Shown here: positions 26,151 to 39,600 of the stretch, piece by piece
Position numbering within the stretch: the stretch's first letter is position 1
How the letters are laid out: the number at the start of each line of letters is the position of its first letter
NCBI GenBank assembly: GCA_003344405.1
Contig: NOWV01000003.1
Coordinates: forward strand, 930,001-994,000
Length of the DNA stretch: 64,000 nt
From: Trichoplax sp. H2
Taxonomy: Eukaryota; Placozoa; Uniplacotomia; Trichoplacea
Direction: 5' to 3'
Notes under the pieces: model-generated
The model's database searches: none
What the model was told of the DNA's origin: nothing
The model's input: the letters and a program-made list of their open reading frames with translations, nothing else
Position numbers and translations under genes: made by a program

Positions 26151-26952
26151 TGTACAAGTGTACAGTGTACAGTACGGTATTTACCGTTCGTTGCTTCTTC
26201 CTCCGCAGCTGTGCCCTGCCAGCTCTTCTAAATCTACAGAGATTAACTACTAGACTGTTGTTTAGTTTGGCTTAATTTGAACTGGAATTATTTTAAGGGA
26301 TTGAATTCATCATCCAATCATGTTTTACAAGTATAACTCTTTTTCTCATCGGTTACAGCCTACTGAACCTCTTCAAGCTTACAAACCTGAAGTATGTAAG
26401 ATATTGATCAATTAATTAGAATATTATACTACAGTACTGCACATAGGGGCGGAAAGCTTGGACACATTCTACTGTACGTACATGACTGTGGATTATATGT
26501 AGGCCCTTGTGCACTTCCCAAAATGGCGTGCTTGGATAGATTTACGCCAGCAGACTTGAATAAAGGCAAATTTTAATTTATATTCCAAATCAATTCAGCC
26601 TTTATTCACTTATGCAACTGTAGTCGTTTGAATAAAATAGGTTATTGTACCGTTTTGATTGTACTGTACTGTAGTTTTTAAGCGATTAGAAGAGCTTCGC
26701 TAATAGCGTTGACCGATAGTTCAACTGTTTCAGTAGCTACTGTAACTGTATTTTATGATTTACCAAGCGATCTAATCCACAAAACAGAATCTTTTTGATA
26801 GTATTACTAATGCAATTGCTTATTTAAGTATTGAAGTTATATCAATTTTCACTATAATTCTCATATACGCATATGAAAAGTTATTGTATTATTCTATTAT
26901 ACCTAATACATACATATGGCAAAATTGGGGATCGCAATATCGTCCTATACTT

Positions 26953-27846
26953 ATGAATTCTTCTTATTTTTTAAAGGGTTTATCCAATGTCTTGCGTAAA
27001 GCACCAGAGATTCAATTTTCAGGAGCAGGCAAAGGCTATAACTTTATTACTTCCATGGTCTATAGGCCGAATATGACGCCATTATTTCAAAGAATAATGC
27101 AGGCAAGCTTTCTCCAACTTTTATAAGTAACTTCGCAATCATCTATTGTATGAACAACTTACTATGCAAAAAATGTTTGATACCCCAATTGTCCACTGTG
27201 CGATCGATTTTACGTAATTAGTGATGATAGGTTAGCTATGCTCTAAGTTTGGGCTATTAACATGCACGAATAAATGTTTTAACCTAGCAAATTTACTAAA
27301 TTTATTTATACGCGTATCATCACACCAGTCGGTAGTTTGCTGTGGAAGAGGACGAATTAAAAATTACGACTATTATAACTTTAATGAGTAAAAGTAACTG
27401 CTCCAAAGTAATATAATATCAAAATTTCATGAACAAAATATTTCATATAGTATGTGCACTTTATCTAGCTTAATGTTAAGCCTTAACTTTAAGCAGCGAT
27501 ACTGCATTCTTAAACGTTTGTTTACCGTCATTACCGATTAATATCAAATACTTCACATTCACTATACAGTATGCAGTTGTAATCGGCTAGATTACTCTAC
27601 AACGAACCCTCGAGATAGATTTCTTTACATCAGAAATAAGGTTACAAAGTTGGCAAGTTCTCTTTACTCTCTTCCTTAAATATTTCGCAGGCCAATAATA
27701 ATCAGATGGTCTATCTAATGCGTGGAACCAGAGATAAAGTGATATATCGCGGATCATTGGCCTTTGCTTTCCTCGCTTTTGGTCTTGGTCTAACAAATAT
27801 TGGATTGGTAGCAATAAACAAAAAGAAACGTGTGCAAAGATCTTAA
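26953..27846 (+). CDS. COX7A2L: Cytochrome c oxidase subunit 7A family protein
   Basis: Two exons, 26953-27102 and 27691-27846, give about 101 residues. The second exon carries the family core MVYLMRGTRDKVIYR, then a single transmembrane helix (SLAFAFLAFGLGLTNIGLVA) and a basic end KKKRVQRS. It matches the pattern FQKADGVPVYLKRG ... LYRTTMALT of COX7A proteins. The product should lie in the mitochondrial inner membrane, in complex IV or at the III-IV supercomplex interface. The start was chosen at the first in-frame ATG (26953); the frame is open further upstream without an ATG. The intron has a GC donor (CAG|GCAAGC) rather than GT, and the phase-0 join restores the family alignment. COX7A2L (SCAF1-like) is favoured by the RG after YL, but COX7A1 or COX7A2-type is possible. 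Confidence 0.72.
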
Positions 27847-29435
27847 GCCTTAATGGTGGCGTATAACGTATTTCTGTAATAAAAACGTGATAGATCTTGC
27901 CTAGTCTTTGACTATGACTCATTTCAAAAATTTTTAGTTTTTACGTACATATATATGTTTGATATGATCCCACAGTATTATCGTGCCAATATTGTAATGC
28001 CAATTTCTTGTACTTTCCGCTGCGTAATTCTATTATACTGTACAAGCAACACATCTGCCGTGAAAACATACCGCTGAAAAGCTCCTTCTCAGGTATCGCT
28101 GCCAACGTATCTGGAAAAGATTGCAGCTAAATGTTGATTTATTATGAGCTAGAAAATAATAAATTACAAATTCATACTATGATCATGAAAATGTAGAGGG
28201 TCGATATGCGTAATTCGATATATCTGATAAATTTTAATTTGTAATAACGTTAAATATGGATTATGTTGTATTTAAAAGAAACATTGCGGTACTGCATTTC
28301 AAAAGTTAGATTAAATGAATCGGTGCGGTATAGGAATTAATTTCTCAGTACAGTAGAATACAGCATAACTGCTATTCTGTAAATTTTTGGGGCAAAGTTT
28401 CTAAAGAATGTCGTATTTTGTAGCAGAATATGAAAGAGCTAGTACCGATACTGGTAATAATATACATCTAGTATTGGAACATGCTGTAGTTTAAAAGATT
28501 TATACGGTGTATTTATACTAGTGCTGAGGCAGAGTTACGAAAAATTTATTATACTTACGGTCTGTGTGCTGCATAAAATACCGTAAGTTATGCATAATTT
28601 CTGTAAAAAGTATTGTTTACACAGTTTTAAAACAATATCAAGTTTGGTACTACCATCATTAACTCAAACTTTTTATTACCTACAGTATTTTGAATTAAAA
28701 ATTTCATTAAATGATAGCTCCTTAAGGAATATAATTAACTCCTATGCCTTGGACTAAAGTAATAGCGCAATAGTTGCCGTACAACACGTAGGAAGCAACC
28801 ATCTTTACTCCTTAGCGCGGAGTATTCGATAGTTGTACATAGCATGCGAAACCATTTTGATATGTGGCCAGTTAATAAAGATATTGGCATTGCCTTTGAA
28901 ATATAGCTACGATTCAAATTCATTTATATTGCCATAGAATTTTATTAAAAATAGAATGATATAAATAACTATATATGCGTATACTGTACATTCTTAGAAA
29001 TTTTGAAAAACCTATTTGCAACACGTATTGTAAATAATTGTCAGTCGTTGCAATATATTGAGAAGCGTGTTCACTTATTAGGCAGGGTGATGTTGTTTTA
29101 ATTTGCCTATCTACAATAATTAGTTGTATATTTAAGTTAATAAATAAATACAATTTCTTATAAAGACCAGAAAGTACAGCAAAGAGAAAAGTGTTAGGCG
29201 TAATAAGATAGCTTTCTGACTATGTTGTTAAACTTAAGGCATTACCTTAATAAGCGTACATACATAACTTGATATAATCATGATCGTAAAATGTATCTTT
29301 CCCTTCACGTTAGAAAAGTTACAAAATAGAATTAAATGAGAATGTTACAGGGATCAGTACCATGGCCGTGTGCAGGTAACATTAACGCAAACAAATAAAA
29401 AACAAAATCGAAATAATCGATATCATGAATACTAG
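27847..29435. other. Tail-to-tail gap between COX7A and CGRRF1 genes
   Basis: A convergent gap of about 1.6 kb without recognisable exons. The minus-strand open frame 27587-27922 lies over COX7A exon 2 in the antisense direction and is a shadow. Only isolated GTAC palindromes occur here. Confidence 0.6.
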
Positions 29436-31913
29436 CTATAATGGAAAATAAGAGGTTATCAGAGATCTGCACATTGGACATGTTTGAACTTGCAGTAAAC
29501 ATCTCTGGCACAAACAGCTATGCCGACATGGCAATAAGACGCTTGTAATTGCCTGTGTTTGACAGACTACACATACATTATTTAATTCTTCATTTTCAAT
29601 GGTATTATCAGTTGAAATAAGGTCAGATTCGGTTTGCAAAGATTCATTTTCTTGATCTACAGCAAAAATTTTCTATAAACATAACAAGGACATAAGATTT
29701 TATCTTTAAAATTTCATAAATCTATTTGGAAGTATCTTTTGACGTTAAGCTTTTAAATGGCAGTATTAAGTACAGGTAATGTTAGAAGTAATTAAGGTTT
29801 CAATATCAAATCTACTATACTAAAGTAGAGTAGTTTTCCATCCAAAATCAAACTTTATAAAAGTATTTTAGCTAAACCTGAAGTTGATATATGTGGCCAT
29901 CAATTGTTAATACTGATTTTTGTAGAATTTCACAATTTTGCTTAAAGAACTCGTCAGGTAGATGGATTACCATAATGAGCGCGATCTGCAAATAGAAGAT
30001 GAGGATCAAATGTTATTAACATAGGCTGTCTTCAAAAGTGAGTAACTGACGATGCAGAATCTACAGCAACGGTATGGCAACGAAGTATGCAGTACTAGAG
30101 TTTAGTAATTCTAGTGCATAGTTATAAAGAAATTTAATGGTAGCACTATAAGCAGTAAAAATAAATTATAATGCTAAAGTTTCAAAAACTTTGGTGATTC
30201 TATAAATGATACAACTATATAGCACTAATAGTGCAAGAGATCTCTAATACAAGATGCAAGGCTATTGTCTGTATTTTCAGTCTGCACTACAGCCTTTATC
30301 CTTTAGTGTAGTTTACCGTATTGTGAAGCAGAAATTAGTAGTTATTATGAACAATTAACCGTGGAGGGATAACTTGGAGTACCAACTCATCCTTGCAGCT
30401 AGAAATCAGAGGGACTAGTAATTAGATTACTTAGATATAACCAGATTATGTCCGAAGGTTTCCGCATTCAAGAAGTAGTCAGTAATTCGTTAATGAGTAG
30501 CAAAAATTTATTCTTCTGTAATACTAAAATTGGGTGTAACTGAGATTGCATCCAGCCCTTGAATTGATAGAATTGATTCAAGTTTGTGACAGATAATTTT
30601 AAGATACTGTAAGGAATGTCTGTCTAATGCAAACTTTTGTTTAGGATAATCTTACGAATAAAATCTTATACATGACATTTTAGAGGTATTTAGGTAAGAC
30701 ATGGATGTTGACGTAGTATTCTGAATAAACTTACAACATATTTATCTTCTAAAACATCGACCCTCTCTTCTTCTATGATAATTACTAACGGATACGAACT
30801 TCTCGGTAAAGAACCCAGAGATATCCGTTGATTATGTAATAATTTACAATTTACAATGTTCGGCTTGCATTCTTCGATTCTGAAATATAGCCATAAAACA
30901 AGGTAATATAATTAAGTATTTCAATTTATACAGTAGCATACTACACTGTATTTCTCTAAACTTGTATTGTTGGTTTAGAATATTCTCTAATTACAAGCTC
31001 TCGTAGAATGGAATATAATGAAAACTTTATTATCGACAACCTAGAGCAAAGATTTAGTACTTATACGTCGTAAACTTCGTAATACAGTAATTATAATTAT
31101 TAGGTATTCAACAGCTAAACAAACGCGTGCAATGCAAGTACTGTCATCTTTAGAAAGTCGAGCTATTATAAATAATCTCAAGACATTATAAGCACATAGT
31201 TGAGTAATTGTAATTATTAATATTTGAATTGCTAACAGTTGTTAGTTGTTATAATGATAGCTAGTTAACTACCTACAGATAAGTATTTCATTAAGATCTT
31301 TGTAATTTTAATCTTAAGTGATCCATAAACAAACCGTGAAAAATGAACAGTAAAGATATAGTTATCTACGTATGTAAGTTGCACGGAACTGAGTCGATTC
31401 ACCTTATGGAATGGCTATTAACTTCAGAAATACTAGCAAAGGCATCACTCAGCAACCGTCTCTTCCATCCTGTCTTACGAATACGCTCTTGAATATCACT
31501 GATTATACGATACGTTTGATCGATTTTGACTCCCCAAAAGCTGTTGAACAAACCGACAGTTTTACTCCTTACTTCCAGTTCAATTCCATCTATCCATAGA
31601 ACATTTGATGTAAAGTAAATTAGCATTTAAAGCAATCCTTACTAACTTACCGTAGCTATATATTACTTATGTCTGTTGCATAAAAATACTTACTCTCCGT
31701 AGATGCCGCTTGTTGATTTAAAATCGAGACAGAAAATGGATTCGAAACTCGACTAACTTGGATAGGTCTAGCCAACAACTTGTAGGGATTATTATTTTGG
31801 TTGGTTACTGTAAATCCTCCCACTAGCCGAGTCAAGTAGCACGATATAACAATACAACACATAAATATTACTGCAATAGCATAATCTAAACCTTCATTTA
31901 CTTCATTATTCAT
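29436..31913 (-). CDS. CGRRF1: CGRRF1-type RING E3 ligase
   Basis: Five exons on the minus strand, 31913-31694, 31589-31403, 30879-30735, 29985-29878 and 29672-29436, encode about 298 residues (human 332). The N-terminus has one transmembrane helix (residues about 10-33, AIAVIFMCCIVISCYLTRLV). The middle matches the family in SFWGVKIDQTYRII and GSLPRSSYPLVIII. The C-terminus is a C3HC4 RING: CVVC, PCRHSCLCQRC, CPMC. CGRRF1 is an endoplasmic-reticulum-associated ubiquitin ligase in vertebrates. The RING ends almost at the stop codon, without the longer vertebrate tail. Its start codon is only about 385 bp from that of FANCL on the other strand. Confidence 0.9.
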
Positions 31914-32298
31914 ATTGGTAATGCCTGAAACTCCATTAGATCTCTTCCATAACCTAGCTATCCAAGGGATGAACAGTATTTATAGCAACTTAACTACGAG
32001 GAATCAGTTTGAGCGATATGGTGCATAATGCAGCTTTCAGTACTGTACCTCTTACTAGAGTACTAACAACTGATGAAATCATCACAGTACGGTACGGTAC
32101 CCTAGTGATTGTTATTGCTGCAGTAGAAGCTCGACAGTATCCTACTTTTGCATTCATTGCATGCCTGGAGCTCACCGGACACCAAATATAAGTTGTAATA
32201 TACTGTACTATTAATTACTAAATGATTAGAAGTTAAGACTACGAATGCAAGGCAACTAGCTCATCAAGATTAAAGTTAGTCATTTTCTATCTGGTTAA
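31914..32298. promoter_or_regulatory. Compact bidirectional promoter of CGRRF1 and FANCL
   Basis: Just 385 bp separate the two start codons, so both promoters must lie here. It contains GTAC palindromes, including cagtacggtacggtaccc near 32085-32102 and ctttcagtactgtacctctt near 32034-32053. Open frames on both strands at 31990-32191 overlap each other and are not genes. Confidence 0.6.
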
Positions 32299-35200
32299 AT
32301 GTCATATCAAAACAGTCTTTTTGGTAATTGTCCGTTGCTTATCCCGCAAAATGATGATCTCACTTGTTACGAAGGCTTTATAACAGTGCAGGTATGCCTG
32401 CTCAGAATTCACAAAGAGCAATATTATAACTGCAATAAAACTGACTAAGGTAGACTAAAATAGTAGCAGTCATTTAAACTGCAGGATGCATATTATAATA
32501 ATAAATTACAACTACAGTAGATAATAAATTATTTTCCAGTATCATATCATAACTTCGTGTTATAATATGTTTACCATAATGGTCCGGTAAATATAATTAT
32601 AGTATTCTGATCTTAATTTTGACTGCGCACGTATCTTGTTTTTTACCCTTCGACTACTTTAGGAATTCACTGCAGTACAGCTTAAACAGTGTAGCATTTA
32701 TTTAGTATAAAATAAATGCATGCATTATTATGTAGACGCTTATTGATCCTACAGGCATGTTCATATTCTTTGGCGATATCTATTAAAATGAATAAATCAT
32801 TCGTACTGGAATTGAGCTAATTGCTTTAGCAGCTTGTTGTAAATCAATGCAGTTAGAGACACTTTTACTGTTGATTACGGTATATTATAGAATCTAATAA
32901 ATATATCATGAATATTGGAATTTTCGATATAATACTTCTCATATTTTTTCTCAAATCGTTAGGAGGATGAATTCAAAATGCGTATTGCATTACCAGAATC
33001 TGGGTTACTATCCCAAGCGAAGTTAGTTTAATATATGGCTGTATTTTGTGTGTCCATATATTAGTATTAGCATGAACTGTTGGATTTGCAGATAATGCAG
33101 ATATCACGGTCTATTTTTTTCCCCAGAAGAGAACTTAGCTTCACTCGCTGCAATACCATTTTTAAATGTACAGTACGCTATCCCACTTATTGGATATACT
33201 GGAGCTCTACACTATAAATAATAGTATAATTTTTAAACTTTTCAAATATTTTACGGTGTTATTCCTAGCGGATCATTCCATGCATTTATAAATCAAATTT
33301 TGTGCCTGTAGCGAAACTGTCTTCTAATTTCTGGCATGCACCTTGTAAATAAAACACTCTGCCCTGTTCTTACAAATGTTGCTTACTAATTTCTAAAAAT
33401 ATATTTATACGAGTATATATCCATATCATTAACTACATACAGAATTGAATGCGATTGGAAATTAAAGAACATTCTTTCCAACTATAAGCAAGTTATACAG
33501 CAAGTGAGTGGCGGCTATTTAACATTATATGAGTATAGATAATACCTTTTATACTATGCTGCATATTGTTTGAAAAGTAATGTAGTGATTTAATGAAAGA
33601 TTCATACAGCTAATGTGACTTACAATGCAAATAATAGTCTTCTTGAATTACATGATGACCTTGTTGATAAAGTTATTAATTTAGCTTGCTGTTGGATCTT
33701 AATTGCAATAACTTAAAATTTGTGCTCCCTTTAGAAATTAGAAAAAGCGGCAAATCTTATTCAATTTATGAAAGAGTTTAAAAACTTATTAGAGGTTATT
33801 ACCTAATTACTCTTACGCGTTAGCTTAACAGAAGATATAAGCTTAAATTCTTCAAATTTGATACATGAATTGAAACTGACTACGGATATCATATACTGTA
33901 ATGTATGTTGTAATAAATATTTTAGGAATCGTATAAAGTAAAACTTGGAACTACTTCTGGCATAGATGACGCATTTGGCCTTTCTTTCAAAGAGATTTTA
34001 CCTCAATTAGACGATATAGGATGGGAGAAGTTAGCACTGATTTTACGGCTATTACTCTTTATCCTTGCTGTAAAATACTTCATAGCTACAATTTAATTGA
34101 ATTTATTTAAAACCTTTGCATTAATTTGTTTAATTATAGTGTAGATAATATTGATGATTTATTTACTTCGATACGATTGGTGAAAAGGTAATCTTCTGTA
34201 GAACTATGCTAAGTAGGCTGATAATAATTGTTATATAAATGTCATATGATTTCGAAATATATTTTAACTTTACTACCTTAATTAGTCGTTTATCATGTAT
34301 AAAGTATTTCTTCTAATTTAAGCTTCACAATTTCGATTGCTTTGCTTAGAGATTTAAAATCACGACATCACTACATAAATACTCGGTTTTTACAAGAAGA
34401 GGAGATTTGTACGCCTGTTTTTACTACCGATTTACCTATCCCGTTACACTTACCAAAAGCAAAATATCAGGTAACAGCTCCTTTATATACAGTACATTCT
34501 TTCTTAGCGTTTACTGATGTCCTATACTAGTTTCGTTAAGGAAATCTTAAATAACCTAAAAGTTCGCATTGTAAAAATAGTTAAATAAAATTAATAAACT
34601 TTATTGTACTCGAATACGTTGATCATGATGAAACTACTGCATAATTATTGGAAATATTTTATTATACGATTAATCCAATTACCTTATTTTTATATGCATA
34701 ACTATCATATTATGATTCAAAACTATATCTACTTGAAATAATGAAATATTTTTAAAATATGCAGAGTCTGAAATTCTCGATAAAAGAAAGCTATCATTAT
34801 TTTTGCGAAGTAAGGATTACATTCCAAGAAAGCTGGTTTTGCAACTGAATATACTAAATATATTATTGTAATTGTTAAATAAGTATATTGTTACCCGAGC
34901 ACTCTTAGCATGTATTCAAATATGTACTAATACCATCGATTCACTTCTAGGCAATTGAACTTTGTCAAGCATTCTTTGATGTCATGGATGAAATAGATAA
35001 AAATACGTGGGTTTTAGAGCCACAAAAAGCGTCGCGTGCGAGCAAAGAACGTAGATTTTGCTTAGGTAGATATCATAATTTTGTTGAGCTATAGTCTCAT
35101 TCTACGACACCGAGAAGGGTTGTAGCTGTCCAGTCATCATGTAACACTAAGAAATATGAACTATGCTAATTAACCTTCATCAGGTAAAAATATATCTGTT

Positions 35201-36171
35201 CAAATTGATGTAAACCCGTACTATCCATCAACTATTCCTCAGTATCGATTTTTTGGAACAGATCATAGTAAGCTAGTTTCACAATTACATTAAAATAATG
35301 CAGAATATGATACACGATGATTTTCGATTCTTATTAATTATAATTTTTTTTTATTGTTTTTATTGTAATACAGATGTTTCTTTATTGAAGCAAAAATTGA
35401 ATAATAACTTACAGTTATGGTTAGATAGCATCGTTATCAATAATAGCGACTTTTTTGTATTATAAGTAACATTTGTAATATTATCTTTATTTTTAACAAG
35501 GAATGAAAGGAAATCATTATTGACTAACTTGCAAAAAATTTTAGAAATCTCAATTCCGTCTCCTACAAATAGTCAGAAAGAAGTATGTAGATTATGTAAA
35601 TGAAAATTCGTATATCTTGTATAACGCGTACAATATACAGCACTACACTATGCTTTCAAGAATAACACCATTATTCTTGAAACTTTGTTTTAAAAATATA
35701 AACAGGAGTTTATTACACCCTGTGGGATCTGCTGTGGATATCGCCTTAATGCGACACTGCCTGATAAAGTTTGCGATTATTCTTTGTGTGAAAAACAATT
35801 TCATTCGTTGTGCTTATTAGAGGTAATAACTTTCAACCAGAAATTGGAGTTGTGTCTTGTTAATTTTATGGGATAGAAATTTTAATATATCTATATTTGA
35901 TATATTTCATGCTAATTAAATACCTTTTAGTGGTTGAAAACGTTGCCTTCATCCCGTACTAGCTTCAGTGTAATTCATGGACAATGTCCATATTGTAAAA
36001 AGGTAAGTTATCAAATTATAACTCTTCTCACATTTCCAGAATGCTTATCATCAACTACAAAGTGTGTCTCATGTGGTAATATACTGTGTACTGGCTTAGC
36101 TTAAGTCATCTCTAATCTATCGAACTATTGCTTTATCCTAGCCACTTTCAATGGAATTGAATTTTAAGTGA
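32299..36171 (+). CDS. FANCL: Fanconi anaemia E3 ubiquitin ligase FANCL
   Basis: FANCL monoubiquitinates FANCD2 and FANCI in the interstrand-crosslink repair pathway. Fifteen exons: 32299-32391, 32963-33021, 33443-33503, 33735-33794, 33926-34029, 34140-34187, 34350-34470, 34765-34809, 34951-35065, 35184-35267, 35374-35419, 35501-35582, 35706-35822, 35931-36002 and 36142-36171. The sum is 378 residues, against 375 in human. Domain order is complete: ELF domain start (FGNCPLLIPQ), RWD-like domains (DDIGWEKL; FFDVMDEIDKNTWVLEPQ; NISVQIDVNPYYPSTIP) and the C-terminal PHD/RING with CGICCGYRL, VCDYSLCEKQFHSLCLLEWL and GQCPYCKK. The last exon is 30 nt and gives PLSMELNFK, similar to the human PITLKMSGRKH. 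All metal ligands appear present. Confidence 0.93.
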
Positions 36172-36910
36172 CCTCATCTCAATTTATTTAAATTTCGCTA
36201 CCGCTAAAATTCTTTATCAAACGAAATGTTGGTTCTCCTAATTATAATCAGCCGCTAAACCATTACAAACTGGGGTCTAATTGTGGATATGAATTCTGCG
36301 ACGTTAATGGCTTACTAGGAATTGGAATGGTGTATAAGATACAACAGCATTAAATACCATTAAATGTATGCGATGTTTTCATCTCAGCAAATGTTATTAG
36401 AGTATCATTCCGCAAGATATAATGTAGATACAATATTCTTTTTATGTACCGTATCATACGCACAATATGTAACGTAATAAATTTAATTAATTAATGTTAT
36501 AAAAATGTTGATATTTGTGACCTGTTGATACTGTATATTGGTAATGAACTGGAAATCTTATATTGACGTGTGAGTTTCTACAATCTAAGTATAGTACGAA
36601 GGTCTAGCTTAATATTAAAATCCCTGAAATAATGTACTGTAATGAATATTGATAGACATACAAACTATGCAATACCGAATGATGTGGAACCAGTTCCTCA
36701 TTTAATCAAAGATAGTATCGATATGCTGTACAAAAAATTTATTTTTCGTAATTACGTTAAATTAGTCATTTTCCGATTATAATCACTTTCACTGTGATTA
36801 CATGATACGATGATATCAGCAGGGAAAGAATCGTTGCATTAAATAGAATTATAATAAAGAATATATAATATCTCAATGTAGTATATAAAGCTGTGAATCA
36901 TGCGTAAATT
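36172..36910. other. Tail-to-tail gap between FANCL and EIF1AD
   Basis: A 739-bp convergent gap. It contains AATAAA at 36476-36481, a possible polyadenylation signal for FANCL, and a single atgtactgtaatg word. No gene was seen. Confidence 0.55.
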
Positions 36911-38782
36911 TCAGCTAGATGATGAATCGTAATCATCTTCATCAACTATTCGATTAGTATTGACAAATAAATCGTCGTCTGATGCGCTTTCTGATGCATC
37001 TTTATCTAAATCTTCATCTAAATCTTCATGTGTCTTAGCGCTGTTCTCGCGATGCATAGATGCATTATTGGTAACGAATTCTTCAGGCCTATTACAAGCA
37101 GTTTAATTCGTACTTATTAGAACTGTTATCTTTCTATGCACGACCTACCGGTTACGATGTTGTTAATATAACTCAGAACAAGAAGGAAACTGACCACAAG
37201 TTTTCCTCTTTAAGACTTTTAATTTGATCTGCATTAAGCACCGATGAAATTTCAGCTCTAACTTTATTGCCTTCCTCAATTGGATCTACAATTACGTAAT
37301 CGCCTGTATAGCAAGAATAGGATAAACATAATTTAAAATATTTAATACTAACGTTATTTTAATTTATATGCGATATTCAATTCTGATTTACAATCCATAA
37401 TTCTATCTATGAATTGTACTGTATGATCATTGAGTGTAAAGGTTGCAATTATAGCTCTATCTACAGTTAAGTAAATCGTAAATTAACATAAAACTACGGC
37501 TTAGTTTACCTCGTTTAATCCAAATCACCCGGCGAAATTTGGATGGCATACTGCTTAAAAAGGTTTCACCAGATGCTGTAACCACCTCATGTAAATTGTT
37601 ACCTCTACTAGCTACAATCTGGTAGATAAAAAATAATATTTTTTCACTTTGTGCCTTGTATCTGGTTATGAAATATACTGCACTGCATTTACACTACATG
37701 ATACTCGTATACTGTGAACTACTGTACTAGAAGAGTACTATTATTCTTCTAGTAGTCCAGGCCAGCATATTTGGGAATTTGCTAATAATATTTTAGACGT
37801 GGAATACGGATCAGAGCTGCGTAATAATATTATTATACCCCTATTAAAGTATGAGTACATCGAGAATCAAATGATATCTATGACAATTTGACGCTTTTCT
37901 AACTTGTATCTAATTCAAATAATTAAAGTGAATAATTGGATGCAGTGATCACTAAACAATTTAATTGAATATGCTATCTTTATGCTAAGCGCGACAAATA
38001 ATACTGTACTGTACGCGTATGCGATATATTGTAGTGTACCATAGTACGAGCGCTACAAAGCATTGCAAAAGTACTTATTTTTATCTACAGGTCTACTGTA
38101 TATCTTGAACTAGTATTTCGTTCTAATGTAAATTTTCAGCGTACCTTAAAAATAAGTAACGATTAGCAACCCTTTGAGACAGAATTTGAATAATCTTATA
38201 TAGTGTATGAATTCTTCGCAAATATAGAACAGTAGTTACAGTACTTTTCTGAAGTGAATAAGAGTGCGGGATCATGATTGATTCCTAACTCGTATTTTGG
38301 CAATTCTATCAATTGAAATCATAGCACTACACCACTACAGTACTGGGATAATGATATGTTGACTAATTTAAGTTCTGCATTATACACTAATTAGTACGGG
38401 ACATATGATACAGTACACTGACTATCTTGAAACGAATTTCTACAATATTTACTATATTGATCCCTAACGTGTACATGCGTATTCACTAGTAGTAAATAAA
38501 ACTCTTGATTAATTTACATGATAATTTTTACACCAATCACGACTACCTAATTTTTTACCTTACTTATTAGTCAAGAATCTCATGTCTCATAAGTTAACTT
38601 ATAATACACGTATACATACTACATATCGAGAGATATAATTAACAAAATTCTTTCTGCTCATTGTATATATATATGTCATATATATCAATAATCACCTTAA
38701 CGATCTGTTGTGACTCCGCTAGGGAAACATCACCAGTCAGTAATTCTTGTCGCACATATTTCTTCTTAGTAGCCTTCGACAT
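36911..38782 (-). CDS. EIF1AD: EIF1AD, S1-like RNA-binding protein
   Basis: Four exons on the minus strand, 38782-38696, 37618-37510, 37303-37195 and 37088-36911, give about 160 residues (human 165). It carries the eIF1A-like OB fold: [19 protein letters not shown], then [20 protein letters not shown] and [16 protein letters not shown]. It ends with the family's WPEEF and an acidic tail holding [11 protein letters not shown]. The N-terminus [15 protein letters not shown] matches human MSQATKRKHVVKEVL. In human cells the protein is reported to be nuclear and to act in late small-subunit ribosome maturation. It is divergently paired with BANF1. Confidence 0.93.
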
Positions 38783-38999
38783 TGCTAGAGGTATCCACAA
38801 ATATGCAGTACTGTATCAGACATTGAAGAATAATAATTTTCTTTTATAGAAACTTACAGATGTATAAGTTGAATTTTGAATGGATAAAACAAGTTATTAA
38901 CGCATATTCTTCGCCATCAGAAATGGTCCACGATTTGCAGGTGCGGTATAGTAATTAATCAGAGAACTGATGAGCCATCGTAATTTCCGTACAGTGTAC

Positions 39000-39600
39000 T
39001 GTACACTACTGTACCCAGTAAGAGAGTTGTCAGTAAGAAGGCGGTTCGGTACGGTTCGGTTCAGGACTTCAACAGCACTGTCTGTACTAGTAGAGTACTG
39101 TACTGTACACTACAGTACAGTACAGTACAACACAGTACAGTACAGTACGGTACTGTAGTGTGTACTGTAGTGTACAGTACAGTACAGTACTGAATCCTTT
39201 CCGGTAATGGTAAAGTTTTGATCATATTATCTGTTTTTTTATACTGTACTGTACAGTACACTATACTGTACTGTACTGTACAATCTACAGTACAGTACTG
39301 TACTGTAGATCGAATTTCTACACCCTGCTAATGTTAGGGTTAGGGTTAGGGTTACAGTACTGTACTCTACAGTATTTTGGATTTTTTTAAATACTGTACA
39401 GTACAGTACAGTACTGTACAGTACTGTAAACGGATCGGATTTGATTGGGAGTGACTGTACTGTACAGTACTAACGACGAAGCTGTACTGTACACTGTCAA
39501 ATAAATTCAATATTTAACGACTCTGGTGATATTTGAAATTTATTTTACTGTTGGCGCGATTAAGCTACTGTACTGTACAGTGTAGACGTCATCTCTAACG
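39000..39600. repeat. Long GTACT/AGTAC palindromic pentamer cluster
   Basis: The tract has many consecutive five-base units, for example acagtacagtacagtac near 39113-39129 and actgtactgtactgtac, joined through CTGTACAG palindromes. The unit is a pentanucleotide that switches orientation repeatedly, so the tract can fold on itself. Confidence 0.85.
39334..39354. repeat. Interstitial telomere-type tract (TTAGGG)3
   Basis: Three perfect TTAGGG units are followed by TTA, inside the EIF1AD/BANF1 divergent region and flanked by GTACT repeats. Confidence 0.9.

Larger units (their letters stand above)
24078..26952. promoter_or_regulatory. Head-to-head gap between PPP1R37 and the COX7A gene
   Basis: A 2.9-kb divergent gap. 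It holds GTACT clusters (about 24293-24410 and 25180-25280), a perfect 23-bp inverted repeat (24615-24685) and a five-copy tandem repeat (25283-26150). Open frames through the tandem repeat (for example 25739-26029) are by-products of its near-multiple-of-three unit and were not called as genes. Confidence 0.6.

Noticed and set aside
25294-26275. Several open frames, both strands, with repeated VSRKVRLYVC-type peptides.
   Set aside because: They are translations of the tandem repeat; unit lengths of 170, 182 and 188 bp shift the frame between copies.
27587-27922. 111-codon minus-strand open frame.
   Set aside because: It is the antisense shadow of COX7A exon 2.
36032-36108. Open segment after FANCL exon 14 that could be an alternative last exon (NAYHQLQ...).
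   Set aside because: The 30-nt exon at 36142 gives a tail like the human one, in the same phase. The alternative has no resemblance.
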